Assembly: GCF_013204885.1 (NCBI RefSeq)
Contig: NZ_JABMKX010000017.1
Coordinates: forward strand, 62,001-126,000
From: Paenibacillus tritici
GTDB taxonomy: Bacteria > Bacillota > Bacilli > Paenibacillales > Paenibacillaceae
Direction: 5' to 3'
DNA length: 64,000 bases
In this document: one piece after another, positions 28,576-36,629 of the stretch
Numbering within the stretch: the stretch's first letter is position 1
Layout: each line of letters begins with the position of its first letter
Notes under the pieces: generated by a model
Database searches by the model: none
What the model was told of the DNA's origin: nothing
Seen by the model: only the letters and a program-made list of their open reading frames with translations
Translations under genes and position numbers: made by a program

Positions 28576-29826
28576 ATGAAGCATTTGGCCAAAATAGTAT
28601 TATGCGCAGCGATCTCACTGGGCGGCTACTCTGCGCTTCCGGCAAGTGCTGCCCAAGCTGCACCTGCCGGGATTAATATCATGCTGGACGGATATCCGCT
28701 GCCGTTCCCGGTAGAGCCCGTTATGATGAACGGCACGACCATGGTGCCCTTCCGCGCTATCTCAGAAGCACTTGGCATTCAAGTGCAGTGGAATCAGGCT
28801 GCCCGCATAATCACCGCGACGCAACCTCCCGCTGCTGGAGCAGCTCCGATAAAGGTTGTCCTGACCCTCGGCAGCAAGAATGCCGTCGTGAACGGTGCGG
28901 TGGTGAAGCTGGAGGTAGCCCCGCAGGATATCCGCGGTACCACGATGATTCCGCTCAAATTCTTCAGCCAGCAGTTCGGGGCGGCCGCTTCCTGGAATCA
29001 GGCTACCAAGACCGTCTCCATTACCTCTCCGAAGAAGGACATGTATACCATGGGCTTCTATGCGCAGAAGGCCTACAGCGAAGTATCGCTGATTCCAAGC
29101 TTCGATACGGTTGCCTTTGGCTGGGCCCGGATTGACGCCACCGGCCAATTCACCACCACCGGCAAAGACTTCTGGTGGCCGGAGGCTGCCGGTGAGGTTA
29201 CACCGGAATCCATTGTACAGAATGCCGCAGCGGGAGGGACCGCTCCTTATCTGATGGTCTATTCCAGTGATTCGTCTCTGGAGCTGAGCAAGAATCTGGA
29301 GGACCCGCAGCTGCAGAAGCAGACGATTGCAAGTATTGTGGATTTGGCCTCGCAGAAGGGATTCAAGGGCATTGGGCTGGACCTGGAAGGGCTGGGCTTG
29401 ACCGGAGTCAAAGCGCTTGTGCAGAGCCAGTACAATACATTCGTCAAGAATCTCTCCGTAGCTGCACGCGCCGCCAGCCTGAAGCTGACCGTCATTCTGC
29501 ATCCGCTGAACAGCTCCTACAAAGGTTATGATTACAAGACGCTGGGCTCCCTGGCGGATGATCTGGTCATCATGGCGTACGCATACGAAGGGGAGACGGG
29601 ACCGGAACCGATGAATAAGGTCGATGAGAGTATCCGGCTGGCGCTGAAGCAAGTCGGCAAGGACAAGCTGATTCTCGGAATTTCGGTATACAGCGAGAAC
29701 GAATCCTCTGTCAATGCCAAGATAGGTTTAGCCAAACGTTACGGGCTTAAGGGCATCGCCATCTGGCGTCTGGGCCTCATCGGCCAGCCGGTGATGAGCC
29801 GGATGGGAGAAGCGGTGGAATTATAG
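28576..29826 (+). CDS. Secreted copper amine oxidase N-domain plus GH18-like protein
   Basis: 416 residues; ATG at 28576. The signal peptide MKHLAKIVLCAAISLGGYS is cut near SAAQA. Residues of about 35-155 hold the two repeats of a copper amine oxidase N-terminal-like domain (NGTTMVPFRAISEALG and RGTTMIPLKFFSQQFG), a wall-associated module common in Paenibacillus and Clostridia. The rest is a TIM-barrel of GH18 type related to spore-germination YaaH/YdhD-like proteins: YTMGFYAQKAYSEV at the first strand, KGIGLDLEGL at the catalytic strand (a DxxDxDxE-like motif reduced to GLDLE), and IMAYAYEGETGPEP. The reduced motif still contains Asp and Glu. It may remodel peptidoglycan or chitin-like polymer, but substrate and activity are not proven by the sequence. 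Confidence 0.82.
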   Translation: MKHLAKIVLCAAISLGGYSALPASAAQAAPAGINIMLDGYPLPFPVEPVMMNGTTMVPFRAISEALGIQVQWNQAARIITATQPPAAGAAPIKVVLTLGSKNAVVNGAVVKLEVAPQDIRGTTMIPLKFFSQQFGAAASWNQATKTVSITSPKKDMYTMGFYAQKAYSEVSLIPSFDTVAFGWARIDATGQFTTTGKDFWWPEAAGEVTPESIVQNAAAGGTAPYLMVYSSDSSLELSKNLEDPQLQKQTIASIVDLASQKGFKGIGLDLEGLGLTGVKALVQSQYNTFVKNLSVAARAASLKLTVILHPLNSSYKGYDYKTLGSLADDLVIMAYAYEGETGPEPMNKVDESIRLALKQVGKDKLILGISVYSENESSVNAKIGLAKRYGLKGIAIWRLGLIGQPVMSRMGEAVEL

Positions 29827-29882
29827 AATCCGCTGCAAGTCTTTAGGCAAGGATAGATTCATTTCATTTTACAAGCTGAGTT

Positions 29883-29924
29883 AAGACTGCTGTATGGTGA
29901 TTGCGGCCATGCGGCAGTCTTTTT
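29883..29924 (+). terminator. Terminator after the GH18-like gene
   Basis: The arms AAGACTGC and GCAGTCTT, with an inner ATGG/CCAT pairing, run directly into a T run ending at 29924. Confidence 0.8.
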
Positions 29925-30093
29925 GTCAAATATATGACCTCATAGTCCCTCTTAGGCGTCTGCCTGTTACGCAGCATCCTGGCTATTCAGGCTGGCGATA
30001 TCAAATGTCACATTACCCCCGAGAGCAAACCTGTATAATTCTATAGGTTGACCTTACAATTGACGTTTCAACAAATAGGGAGGACTATAGAGG

Positions 30094-31047
30094 ATGAGTA
30101 CGAAATATAAAGCACTGGAACTGGATAAGCCGATGACCTATGAGCTGGAAGGGCTGGAAGTCGGAGTAACCTCGAACTGTAATTTCCGCTGTGATTATTG
30201 CTGCGCTTATAATAGAAATGATGGTCAGACCCTTGACGGTAAGGAAGTCATCCGCATTCTGGAGGACCTGCCCAATCTGAAGCGCGTACGCCTCTCGGGC
30301 GGAGAGGTTACATTGAAATTTCAGGATTGCGTGGATATCGTGGCATACTGCACCTCCCGCGGGATTCAGACCCAGTTGAACTCGAACGGCAGTCTGCTGA
30401 ATGAAGAGCGCATTGGTCAACTGGTAGACGCAGGCCTGACAACAATCCATATTTCCTTCAATTTCACCACCGCCGAAGGCTTCTCGCGGTATTATAATAT
30501 TCATCCGAGTGTCTATCACAAGATCAGAAAGAACATCACGATGTTCGCCACAACCAAGGTGAATGTGGTGCTGGAGACGCTGCTGTTCAATGAGACGCAG
30601 GATCATATGCAGGAGATCAGTCAGCATGTCTACTCCATGGGCGTAAGAACGCATGAAATCCAGAACAGTATCATTATGGGGCATACCGGCTGGAAGGCGA
30701 TTGCGGCCCGTGAGCAGCTGAAGAATGCCGTCAATGAGCTGATTGCCCGCAAACCGGAGGATACCACGCTCTACTTCACCTGTATGGACCGTTTCATGGA
30801 AGCTATGGGCTTCGAGGAGCAACCGGGCGTCTACTTCCCGCATTGCATCGAAGGCATGAAGCAGCTGCATCTGCATGGCAACGGTGATATTCTGATCTCC
30901 GAGCTGTGCCATCCGGTCATTATCGGCAATATTTATGGCGGTACCTCATTGAAGGATATATATAGCAACATGCCCGCACCGCTTGAAAAGTATCTGGAAA
31001 AACGGCCTTGCCCTGCGCTGGATGCCTTGTTCCCGCAAGGCGTGTAG
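30094..31047 (+). CDS. Radical SAM protein, stand-alone
   Basis: 317 residues; ATG after AGGGAGGACTATAGAGG. The CxxxCxxC cluster motif is Cys29, Cys33 and Cys36 (SNCNFRCDYCCAYN), so it should bind a 4Fe-4S cluster and cleave S-adenosylmethionine. RVRLSGGEV is the GGE motif that contacts the SAM amino group. The overall pattern resembles MoaA/NifB-type radical SAM proteins. The C-terminus has scattered Cys residues (CIEGMKQLHLHGNGDI, SELCHPVIIGNIYGG) that could hold an auxiliary cluster but do not give a full SPASM pattern. Neighbours give no pathway: an SBF-type transporter follows after about 100 bases. The substrate is unknown. Confidence 0.85.
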   Translation: MSTKYKALELDKPMTYELEGLEVGVTSNCNFRCDYCCAYNRNDGQTLDGKEVIRILEDLPNLKRVRLSGGEVTLKFQDCVDIVAYCTSRGIQTQLNSNGSLLNEERIGQLVDAGLTTIHISFNFTTAEGFSRYYNIHPSVYHKIRKNITMFATTKVNVVLETLLFNETQDHMQEISQHVYSMGVRTHEIQNSIIMGHTGWKAIAAREQLKNAVNELIARKPEDTTLYFTCMDRFMEAMGFEEQPGVYFPHCIEGMKQLHLHGNGDILISELCHPVIIGNIYGGTSLKDIYSNMPAPLEKYLEKRPCPALDALFPQGV

Positions 31048-31079
31048 CCCGGCTGCCTGAATTACGGCGGTGGCCGGGC
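31047..31079 (+). other. GC-rich hairpin after the radical SAM gene
   Basis: The arms GCCCGGC and GCCGGGC surround a 19-base loop right after the stop codon. There is no T tract, so termination here would be weak. Confidence 0.4.
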
Positions 31080-31145
31080 ATAATCTAAGAATGGACCGTA
31101 CGGGCTCCGGCTCTTGACGGCTCACCGGAGAGGAGGAACCCTGAC

Positions 31146-32180
31146 ATGTTCAGTGCAGTAAGACGCGGATTAGTGTCATCCAATGTTGTGCTTGAGCGGA
31201 TTATGCCGCTGCTCACCCCTACAGCGATTGTGGTCGGTGTGCTTAATGAGGCGTCGCTGCTCCCGCTAACCTGGCTGGTGCCATGGACTTTTGCCGCTAT
31301 GACGCTGATTGGCAGCCTGAAGTCTAATTTCCGGGATCTGCTCGCTGTACTGGTCAAGCCACAGAAGCTGCTGGTTCTGTTGATCATTCTGCATATCGTG
31401 ATGCCGCTGATCGGCTGGCTGGCGGCTATGCTGTTTTTCCCGGGCGATCCTTATACGGTTACAGGGTACGTGCTGCTTTTTGCGATTCCAACCGGTGTGG
31501 TCAGCGTGGTCTGGGTGTCCATGCATGGCGGGAATATCGCTCTTACACTCGCGCTTATTCTGATTGATACGCTGCTCTCACCGCTGATCGTGCCGGGTAC
31601 CCTGTACGTTCTGATGGGGGCCAGCGTACAGATTGAGATCGGTGAGATGATGCGGGGCCTGCTCTGGATGGTTGTGCTGCCTTCGGTGGCGGGGATGCTG
31701 CTGAATCAGGTCAGCAAAGGCAAGATCAGCGCGGCCTGCGGCCCGCCGCTTGCCCCTCTGGTCAAGGTAGGATTGTTCATCGTGGTGTCGATCAACGGTG
31801 CCAGCATTGCCCGGTATCTGAAGCATCCCGACGGCAAGCTTGCCCTGATTATCGCGGTTACCTTCGTTACGGTCGCGCTCGGCTATGTCATTGGTGCTGT
31901 AGTCTCGCGCCGCCTGCACTACGATCATGCGAGCGCTGTGGCCGTACAGTTCAACTCCGGGATGCGCAATCTCAGTGCAGGTGCGGTACTGGCCGTTCAG
32001 TATTTCCCGCCCTCTGTTGGTCTGCCCGTCATCTCCGGCATGCTGTTCCAGCAGATTCTGGCCGCCTGCTCCGGCATGTTCATCCGCAGCAGAGCCAGAC
32101 GCCTGCAAGAGAGCAGCCAGTCAGCAGATCCGCTGGTTGCCTCAGCCCCGGCAGGGCAGCAGGGGCACGCTCTAGAATAG
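31146..32180 (+). CDS. Bile acid:sodium symporter (SBF) family transporter
   Basis: 344 residues; ATG after GAGAGGAGGAACCCTGAC. It is almost entirely hydrophobic with about nine to ten predicted membrane segments. The segments FAIPTGVVSVVWVSMHGGNIALTLALILIDTLLSPLI and AVQFNSGMRNLSAGAVLAVQYFPP match the two conserved crossover helices of the SBF/BASS fold (sodium sites and substrate groove). Members carry organic anions such as bile acids, pantoate or keto acids with sodium. The cargo here is unknown. It follows the radical SAM gene on the same strand and may be co-transcribed; the GC-rich hairpin between them leaves this open. Confidence 0.8.
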   Translation: MFSAVRRGLVSSNVVLERIMPLLTPTAIVVGVLNEASLLPLTWLVPWTFAAMTLIGSLKSNFRDLLAVLVKPQKLLVLLIILHIVMPLIGWLAAMLFFPGDPYTVTGYVLLFAIPTGVVSVVWVSMHGGNIALTLALILIDTLLSPLIVPGTLYVLMGASVQIEIGEMMRGLLWMVVLPSVAGMLLNQVSKGKISAACGPPLAPLVKVGLFIVVSINGASIARYLKHPDGKLALIIAVTFVTVALGYVIGAVVSRRLHYDHASAVAVQFNSGMRNLSAGAVLAVQYFPPSVGLPVISGMLFQQILAACSGMFIRSRARRLQESSQSADPLVASAPAGQQGHALE

Positions 32181-32193
32181 AACCCGTTATGCG

Positions 32194-32250
32194 AACCCGC
32201 TTTTCCCTGTTCATGCCGTTATATGCGGCCCAAGGGAACGGCGGGTTTTA
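32194..32250 (+). terminator. Terminator after the SBF transporter
   Basis: The outer arms AACCCGC/GCGGGTT and inner pairing CCCTGTTC/GGGAAC form a long stem followed by a short T run (TTTTA). Confidence 0.65.
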
Positions 32251-32260
32251 GTATGCAAAT

Positions 32261-32288
32261 TAATCTATCATTCGACAAAATTCGATAT
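32261..32288 (+). promoter_or_regulatory. Possible sigma-D-type promoter of the chemoreceptor
   Basis: TAAT at 32261 and TTCGATAT at 32281, spaced by 16 bases, approximate the motility-sigma consensus TAAA-N15-GCCGATAT. A second CCGATAA at 32336 is another candidate. Chemoreceptor genes in Bacilli are usually sigma-D dependent; the match here is only partial. Confidence 0.3.
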
Positions 32289-32379
32289 TATTTCTGGGTA
32301 TTCTACATGAGACATTCATTAATTTCGGGGGGAATCCGATAATAATTGTAATATAAGGTATAGTTCTAAGTTTCGTAGC

Positions 32380-32482
32380 TATAGAAGAGGCACTAATCTG
32401 GAGACAACAGCGGCTGGAAGTCCAAATGTTCACCGCAGTGACGATGAAGCTTCAAGTTAAACTCTTAAGTGCGTCTTATATA
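32380..32482. repeat. MITE-like element, copy B (103 bp)
   Basis: The left end TATAGAAGAGGCACTAA and right end CTTAAGTGCGTCTTATATA are inverted repeats related to copies A and C. The interior keeps CTGGAGACAACAGCGG and AAGTCCAAATGTTCACCGC. It ends 35 bases before the chemoreceptor start, so it separates that gene from its likely promoter and becomes part of its leader. Confidence 0.8.
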
Positions 32483-32517
32483 CTGGTTGAGAACAGGGCG
32501 GAAGGAAGTTGAGAATA

Positions 32518-34551
32518 ATGAAGATTCGTATGAAGTTATCGGTTATGATGATTGTCGTTACACTTATTTCTACAGCATTAATGGGGATTTTTACGTATAC
32601 CAAATCCACCGGTACCATCATGAATTTGACCGAATCTTCCATGGCACAGGTCAATACCAACAAAGCGCAGACCATTGGGGCCATGATTGATAAAGAGAAG
32701 CGCAGTATACAGCTGGTTGCGGGTGAGAGCGAGATTGTGCAGCTTTTGCTTCAGGAGGGCAAGGGCGGATTACCCGGCGGAGACACTCTGCGGAATGAAG
32801 TGAATGTGAAGCTTCAGGGCTTGGTGAAGGACGCAGGCAACCTTGAGCATTTGTTTGTAGTCGATCTGAAGGGAACGGCAGTAGCGGACAGTGATACCAA
32901 GCTGATCGGTGCGAACTTCAGCGATAGAAATTATACGAAAAATGTGTTGAAGACAGGTGCGCCTGTAATCAGTGAGACATTGAAATCCAAGTCAACCGGG
33001 GCTTACGTACTGGCCTTTGTCCATCCTGTGAAAAACGGGGACCAGATGATCGGATTCGTTGGTGCGGCGGTCAATGCGAACAGCCTGATCACCTATCTGG
33101 CTGATGCCAAGGTGACCAATGCCCCTTCCTCTTATGCCTATCTGGTAGACGAAACCGGGAATACATTGTTCCATCCTGACGGGGAGAAGATCGGTACAGC
33201 CGTTGAGAACGAATCCATTAAGGCAGTTGTAGAGCGGGTGAAGGCGGGGGAGAAGGTGCCGGATGGGGATGTGCAGTACACCTTCAACGGGGCCAAGAAA
33301 CAAGCCGCCTACACCGTGCTTCCAGAGACGAATTGGACATTGGTATTGACCGGGGATGTGGACGAGGTGCTGCAGCCGGTGAATGAAATGACGAACTTCA
33401 TTATGCTGCTCGGCTTGGGAAGCCTGCTGCTGACCCTGCTGATAGGAACAGCGGTGGCCACCCGGATCTCTTCACCGATCATCAAGCTCACAGAGCTGGT
33501 GAACCGTACTGCGGAGCTGGATCTGAAGTATGACAACCAATATGAATATTTGACCAAAAACAAAGATGAGACCGGAACCATTGCCAAGGCCATGTTCCAT
33601 ACCCGTGCGGTCCTGCGGGAGATGGCCGGAAGCCTGATCGGGATCTCCTCCAAGGTGCTGGACAATGCGGAGACCCTGGAGAAGCTGTCGAACGAAGTCA
33701 GAGAGAATGCGCATGATAACTCAGCCACTACCGAGCAGTTGTCGGCAGGCATGGAGGAGACAGCGGCATCTACCGAGGAGATGACGGCGGCCATTCACGA
33801 GGTTGAGAACTTTGTCAGCATGATCTCCAGCAAGGTAAAAGAAGGCTCCGGCGTATCCAGCCAGATTACGGAGCGGGCCTTGGCCCTTCAGCATGATGCG
33901 GTGACATCCACCGAGAACGCGAAACAGATCTATGACTCGGTCCGCGGGGAGATGCAGAAGGCGATCGAGCAATCGGGAGCGATCCACGAGATTAATCTGC
34001 TGGCCGATACGATTCTATCCATTACCAGCCAGACCAATCTGCTGGCCCTCAATGCAGCGATTGAAGCGGCGCGGGCAGGCGAGGCTGGACGGGGATTCGC
34101 AGTGGTGGCCGGTGAAATCCGCAAGCTGGCTGAGAAGTCCTCCGAGACGGCAGCCGGGATTCAGGATGTAGTCAAGAATGTATATTCCTCCGTAGAGCAG
34201 ATGACCCGGCATTCCGAAGCCGTGCTGACATTCATTGATAAGAATGTGCTGGGCGATTATGAGCGTCTGACCGAGGTCAGCCAGCAGTATAACAGTGATG
34301 CATCTACGATTAATGAGCTGATGAGCCAGTTCGAGGAGTCAGCCGATCACCTGAACGAGACCGTCTCCAGCATTGCTATCGCCGTTAATGAAGTCGCGGC
34401 TACCGTGAATGAAGGGGCAATCGGGGTGCAGGATATCGCCGAGAAGACGGCGGAGATTGTGGAGAAGACCTTCCATGAGGCCACTATGGCCGATGAGAAT
34501 ACGCAGAGCGCCAAAGAGATGCAGCTATTGGTAGAGAAGTTCAAAATCTGA
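32518..34551 (+). CDS. Methyl-accepting chemotaxis protein (dCache type)
   Basis: About 677 residues from the ATG at 32518, nine bases after AAGGAAG; a TTG at 32509 is an alternative. The order is cytoplasmic tail, first membrane helix (MIVVTLISTALMGIFTY), an extracellular double-Cache sensor of about 250 residues (VDLKGTAVADSDTKLIGANFSDRNY; FVHPVKNGDQMIGFVGAAVN), second membrane helix near residues 291-317, HAMP, then a long coiled-coil signalling domain. The invariant hairpin tip is present (LLALNAAIEAARAGEAGRGF), so it should couple to CheA/CheW. dCache sensors often bind amino acids or other small molecules; the ligand is unknown. No other chemotaxis gene is near. Confidence 0.93.
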   Translation: MKIRMKLSVMMIVVTLISTALMGIFTYTKSTGTIMNLTESSMAQVNTNKAQTIGAMIDKEKRSIQLVAGESEIVQLLLQEGKGGLPGGDTLRNEVNVKLQGLVKDAGNLEHLFVVDLKGTAVADSDTKLIGANFSDRNYTKNVLKTGAPVISETLKSKSTGAYVLAFVHPVKNGDQMIGFVGAAVNANSLITYLADAKVTNAPSSYAYLVDETGNTLFHPDGEKIGTAVENESIKAVVERVKAGEKVPDGDVQYTFNGAKKQAAYTVLPETNWTLVLTGDVDEVLQPVNEMTNFIMLLGLGSLLLTLLIGTAVATRISSPIIKLTELVNRTAELDLKYDNQYEYLTKNKDETGTIAKAMFHTRAVLREMAGSLIGISSKVLDNAETLEKLSNEVRENAHDNSATTEQLSAGMEETAASTEEMTAAIHEVENFVSMISSKVKEGSGVSSQITERALALQHDAVTSTENAKQIYDSVRGEMQKAIEQSGAIHEINLLADTILSITSQTNLLALNAAIEAARAGEAGRGFAVVAGEIRKLAEKSSETAAGIQDVVKNVYSSVEQMTRHSEAVLTFIDKNVLGDYERLTEVSQQYNSDASTINELMSQFEESADHLNETVSSIAIAVNEVAATVNEGAIGVQDIAEKTAEIVEKTFHEATMADENTQSAKEMQLLVEKFKI

Positions 34552-34598
34552 GCCGGTTTCAGGAGATCTTTACCTGGGCTTCATCTGATTTTAAGCTT

Positions 34599-34629
34599 GG
34601 GGGGGTATAGTAGCCACATACCCCCCTTT
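34599..34629 (+). terminator. G/C-run hairpin after the chemoreceptor
   Basis: GGGGGGTAT and ATACCCCCC form a nine-pair stem with a nine-base loop followed by three T residues. Confidence 0.6.
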
Positions 34630-34641
34630 AATATAATCTTT

Positions 34642-34675
34642 GACCCCGCCGGACGCTGGCGGGGTCCTTTTTTTT
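34642..34675 (+). terminator. Strong intrinsic terminator
   Basis: A perfect GACCCCGCC/GGCGGGGTC stem with a short loop and eight T residues. MITE-like copy C begins two bases after the T run. Confidence 0.92.
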
Positions 34676-34676
34676 C

Positions 34677-34790
34677 TATATAAGAAGCACTAAAGAAATA
34701 AACAAAAAGCAAAAGAAGCGGCCGTAAGTCCAAATGTTCACCGCAGTGACGACGAAGCTGCAAGTTTAAAACTTAAGTGCGTCTTATATA
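34677..34790. repeat. MITE-like element, copy C (114 bp)
   Basis: The left end TATATAAGAAGCACTAAAG and right end CTTAAGTGCGTCTTATATA are inverted repeats of 19 bases with two mismatches. It is closely related to copy A but lacks that copy's central hairpin module. It is inserted directly after a terminator T run. Confidence 0.85.
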
Positions 34791-34820
34791 GTAGAAATGG
34801 CTACACCGTCCGTAGAATTT

Positions 34821-34849
34821 TTGCGGGAAACGGGAGGTTCAAGTATACT
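34821..34849 (+). promoter_or_regulatory. Sigma-A promoter of the CD3324 transcript
   Basis: TTGCGG at 34821-34826 and TATACT at 34844-34849 are separated by exactly 17 bases. Transcription would begin near 34856, giving a leader of about 200 bases before the CD3324 gene. Confidence 0.55.
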
Positions 34850-34892
34850 ATAGTCAATATAAGACAGGTCAAATATGGAAGGAGGACACTTC

Positions 34893-34997
34893 ATGAGAAG
34901 ATTAATGCTCAGCTCTACGCAAAGTCTATGGACGACATCGCAGTGGTTGTTGTGTAGAGCTGACAGGAAGTCTCCGCTGCAACGATTTGCCGGATAA
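34893..34997 (+). CDS. 34-residue ORF in a structured leader (possible leader peptide)
   Basis: An ATG stands seven bases after a perfect GGAAGGAGG site and opens a 34-codon frame (MRRLMLSSTQSLWTTSQWLL, then CRADRKSPLQRFAG). The peptide has a basic start and two Trp residues but no recognised family. Two perfect inverted-repeat pairs lie in and after it: TCAGCTCTAC (34909) with GTAGAGCTGA (34954), and GCAAAGTCTAT (34919) with ATAGACTTTGC (35009). The pairs interlock, so translation could decide which stem forms. This suggests a regulatory leader for the gene at 35059, but it could instead be a small functional protein. Confidence 0.5.
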   Translation: MRRLMLSSTQSLWTTSQWLLCRADRKSPLQRFAG

Positions 34998-35019
34998 GCG
35001 TCTGTTCTATAGACTTTGC
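34909..35019 (+). promoter_or_regulatory. Interlocking stems (pseudoknot-capable leader RNA)
   Basis: A 10-bp stem (34909-34918 with 34954-34963) and an 11-bp stem (34919-34929 with 35009-35019) cross each other. They can form an H-type pseudoknot or act as alternatives. The region overlaps the 34-codon ORF and ends 40 bases before the CD3324 gene. No known riboswitch class was recognised. Confidence 0.5.
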
Positions 35020-35058
35020 TGCCTTTATAAGTTCAATACTTAAGAGGAGCGGAGCTAT

Positions 35059-35331
35059 ATGAAATATGTAAATGCGGATCTTGTACTGCCGCAGCGGCTG
35101 CTGCAGGAAGTACAGAAATATATGCAGGGCGGGATGCTCTATATCCCGAAGCCCGCGGGCCAGCGCAAGCGGTGGGGGGAGAACTCTGGCGGCAGAACCT
35201 ATCTGGCCGCCCGCAACCAGTCCATCCGTGAGCACTATGCCAGCGGACTAAGCGTAACCGAGCTGGCCGGGCAATTCTGCCTGTCGGCCGACAGCATTAA
35301 GAAGATTGTATATGGAAGCAAGCGGATATGA
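35059..35331 (+). CDS. CD3324-family small HTH protein
   Basis: 90 residues; ATG after AAGAGGAGCGGAGCTAT. The N-terminal half (NADLVLPQRLLQEVQKYMQGGMLYIPK, then RKRWGENSG) and the C-terminal helix-turn-helix (SVTELAGQFCLSADSIKKIVYG) match the pattern of small Firmicute proteins called CD3324 family. The HTH suggests DNA binding; the role of the family is not established. It is the only gene between a structured leader with its own promoter and a strong terminator, so it is a single-gene transcript with likely post-transcriptional control. Confidence 0.75.
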   Translation: MKYVNADLVLPQRLLQEVQKYMQGGMLYIPKPAGQRKRWGENSGGRTYLAARNQSIREHYASGLSVTELAGQFCLSADSIKKIVYGSKRI

Positions 35332-35340
35332 ATTGGAAGG

Positions 35341-35384
35341 GGCGGTCCCAATTAGTCATCTCATGACTTTTGGGACCGCCTTTT
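35341..35384 (+). terminator. Terminator of the CD3324 transcript
   Basis: A perfect GGCGGTCCCA/TGGGACCGCC stem, with an inner AGTCAT/ATGACT hairpin, is followed by four T residues. Confidence 0.88.
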
Positions 35385-35490
35385 CCACTTGTGTGCAAAA
35401 GTTAGGTTACACCTGTTTATTATCTATGCCCGTTGACAGGGCCGAACCTATAATATATGCAGACAGCTATATTAAGGGAGGCAAGAAAAG

Positions 35491-36510
35491 ATGGGGATAG
35501 AGGGTTTAAGCAGCAGAATTGAAGGTGATTCATCACAATCTACATTAGCAGCAGCAAGAAATATTGTACTGCGCGCGCTCAAGGAATATGAATTAGATTG
35601 GACCAAGATTGAATATATCGGGCAATCCGATAGTGTCACCTTCAAGATTGAGACGGAAACGGCGGGGAAGCTGCTGCTGCGGATTCATGGCGAACGGAGC
35701 AGCCGGGCAGAAATTCTGTCGGAGCTGGAATGGCTCAGATATCTCAGTCAGACAGCAGGTGTGGATGTTCCAGAAGGAAGGGTGAGCTCCAGCGGCAGCT
35801 ATATCCTGGAGACTGGTGGAGAGGAACAGCTTCACTATGTAACCGTAATGCGCTGGGTGGAAGGTGAACATGCCGAGGGCAATCTGCCGGATGAGCATGT
35901 CTTCGCCACGGGAGCCATGCTGGCCGGGATGCATGAAGCGGGCGAACAGTTTGTTCCTTCTGCGGATTTCACCCGTCCGGCCTGGGGGGCTGACAGCTTC
36001 AGGGCGGAGTGGACCAAGCTGGAGAAGCATCACGCGGCTATGGTATCTGAAGAACAATGGAAGCTCTATCAGGCTGCTGCGGACAAAATCCTGAATGAAC
36101 TCGAAGCCATGCAGCCGCAGGCCGGCAATTATGGCTTGATCCACGGTGATCTGCACAGCGGCAATGTGGTGTTCGCTGAGGGCAAGCCGCGGGCGATTGA
36201 TTTCGGCCGCTGCGGCTACGGCTTCTACCTGTATGATCTGGCTGCTGCTCTGCTGGAGCTGTCCACGAAGCAGCGCAGCAGACTTATTGAAGGTTATCGC
36301 AGTGTGCGCACACTGGAAATGGAATCGGATTATGAACGGAAGCTGGAATGCTTTTTCGTCATGATCATGATCGGCAACTACAGCCATCACATCGTACATC
36401 CGGCTGAAATTCCCGGTTTGCGGGAGGAACAGCCGTATGCACTGGCCTATCTTAGAGAATATCTGGCCGGCTCCCGTTTTCTGTTCAAGAGGATTGAACC
36501 TGCCTTGTAA
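35491..36510 (+). CDS. Aminoglycoside-phosphotransferase-fold kinase
   Basis: 339 residues; ATG after AGGGAGGCAAGAAAAG. The kinase-like fold is shown by LLLRIHGERSS (ATP-binding Lys region replaced by Arg-Ile-His), GLIHGDLHSGNVVF (catalytic loop HGDxxxxN) and AIDFGRCGYG (the DFG-like metal-binding Asp). This places it in the large APH/choline kinase/homoserine kinase superfamily. No resistance function can be assigned: family members phosphorylate sugars, amino alcohols, fructosamines or antibiotics. It is a single gene, with only a weak hairpin (TGTCC/GGACA near 36521-36547) downstream. Confidence 0.82.
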   Translation: MGIEGLSSRIEGDSSQSTLAAARNIVLRALKEYELDWTKIEYIGQSDSVTFKIETETAGKLLLRIHGERSSRAEILSELEWLRYLSQTAGVDVPEGRVSSSGSYILETGGEEQLHYVTVMRWVEGEHAEGNLPDEHVFATGAMLAGMHEAGEQFVPSADFTRPAWGADSFRAEWTKLEKHHAAMVSEEQWKLYQAAADKILNELEAMQPQAGNYGLIHGDLHSGNVVFAEGKPRAIDFGRCGYGFYLYDLAAALLELSTKQRSRLIEGYRSVRTLEMESDYERKLECFFVMIMIGNYSHHIVHPAEIPGLREEQPYALAYLREYLAGSRFLFKRIEPAL

Positions 36511-36519
36511 TCTGTAAAT

Positions 36520-36550
36520 ATGTCCATTGATCCTAGTCTGAGGACATTTT
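36520..36550 (+). terminator. Weak terminator-like hairpin
   Basis: The arms ATGTCC and GGACAT surround a 16-base loop and are followed by four T residues. The stem is short, so read-through towards the sugar operon is possible. Confidence 0.4.
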
Positions 36551-36629
36551 GTGATCTCCCCCGAAGCGGTAACATGAAGACATCAAAGAGCGACCAGCTT
36601 TGAATCACCGATAAAAGGGGAGTACACAA

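Noticed and set aside
35491..36510. Aminoglycoside resistance gene
   Set aside because: Only the general APH-type kinase fold is visible. The superfamily is broad and nothing ties this member to antibiotics.
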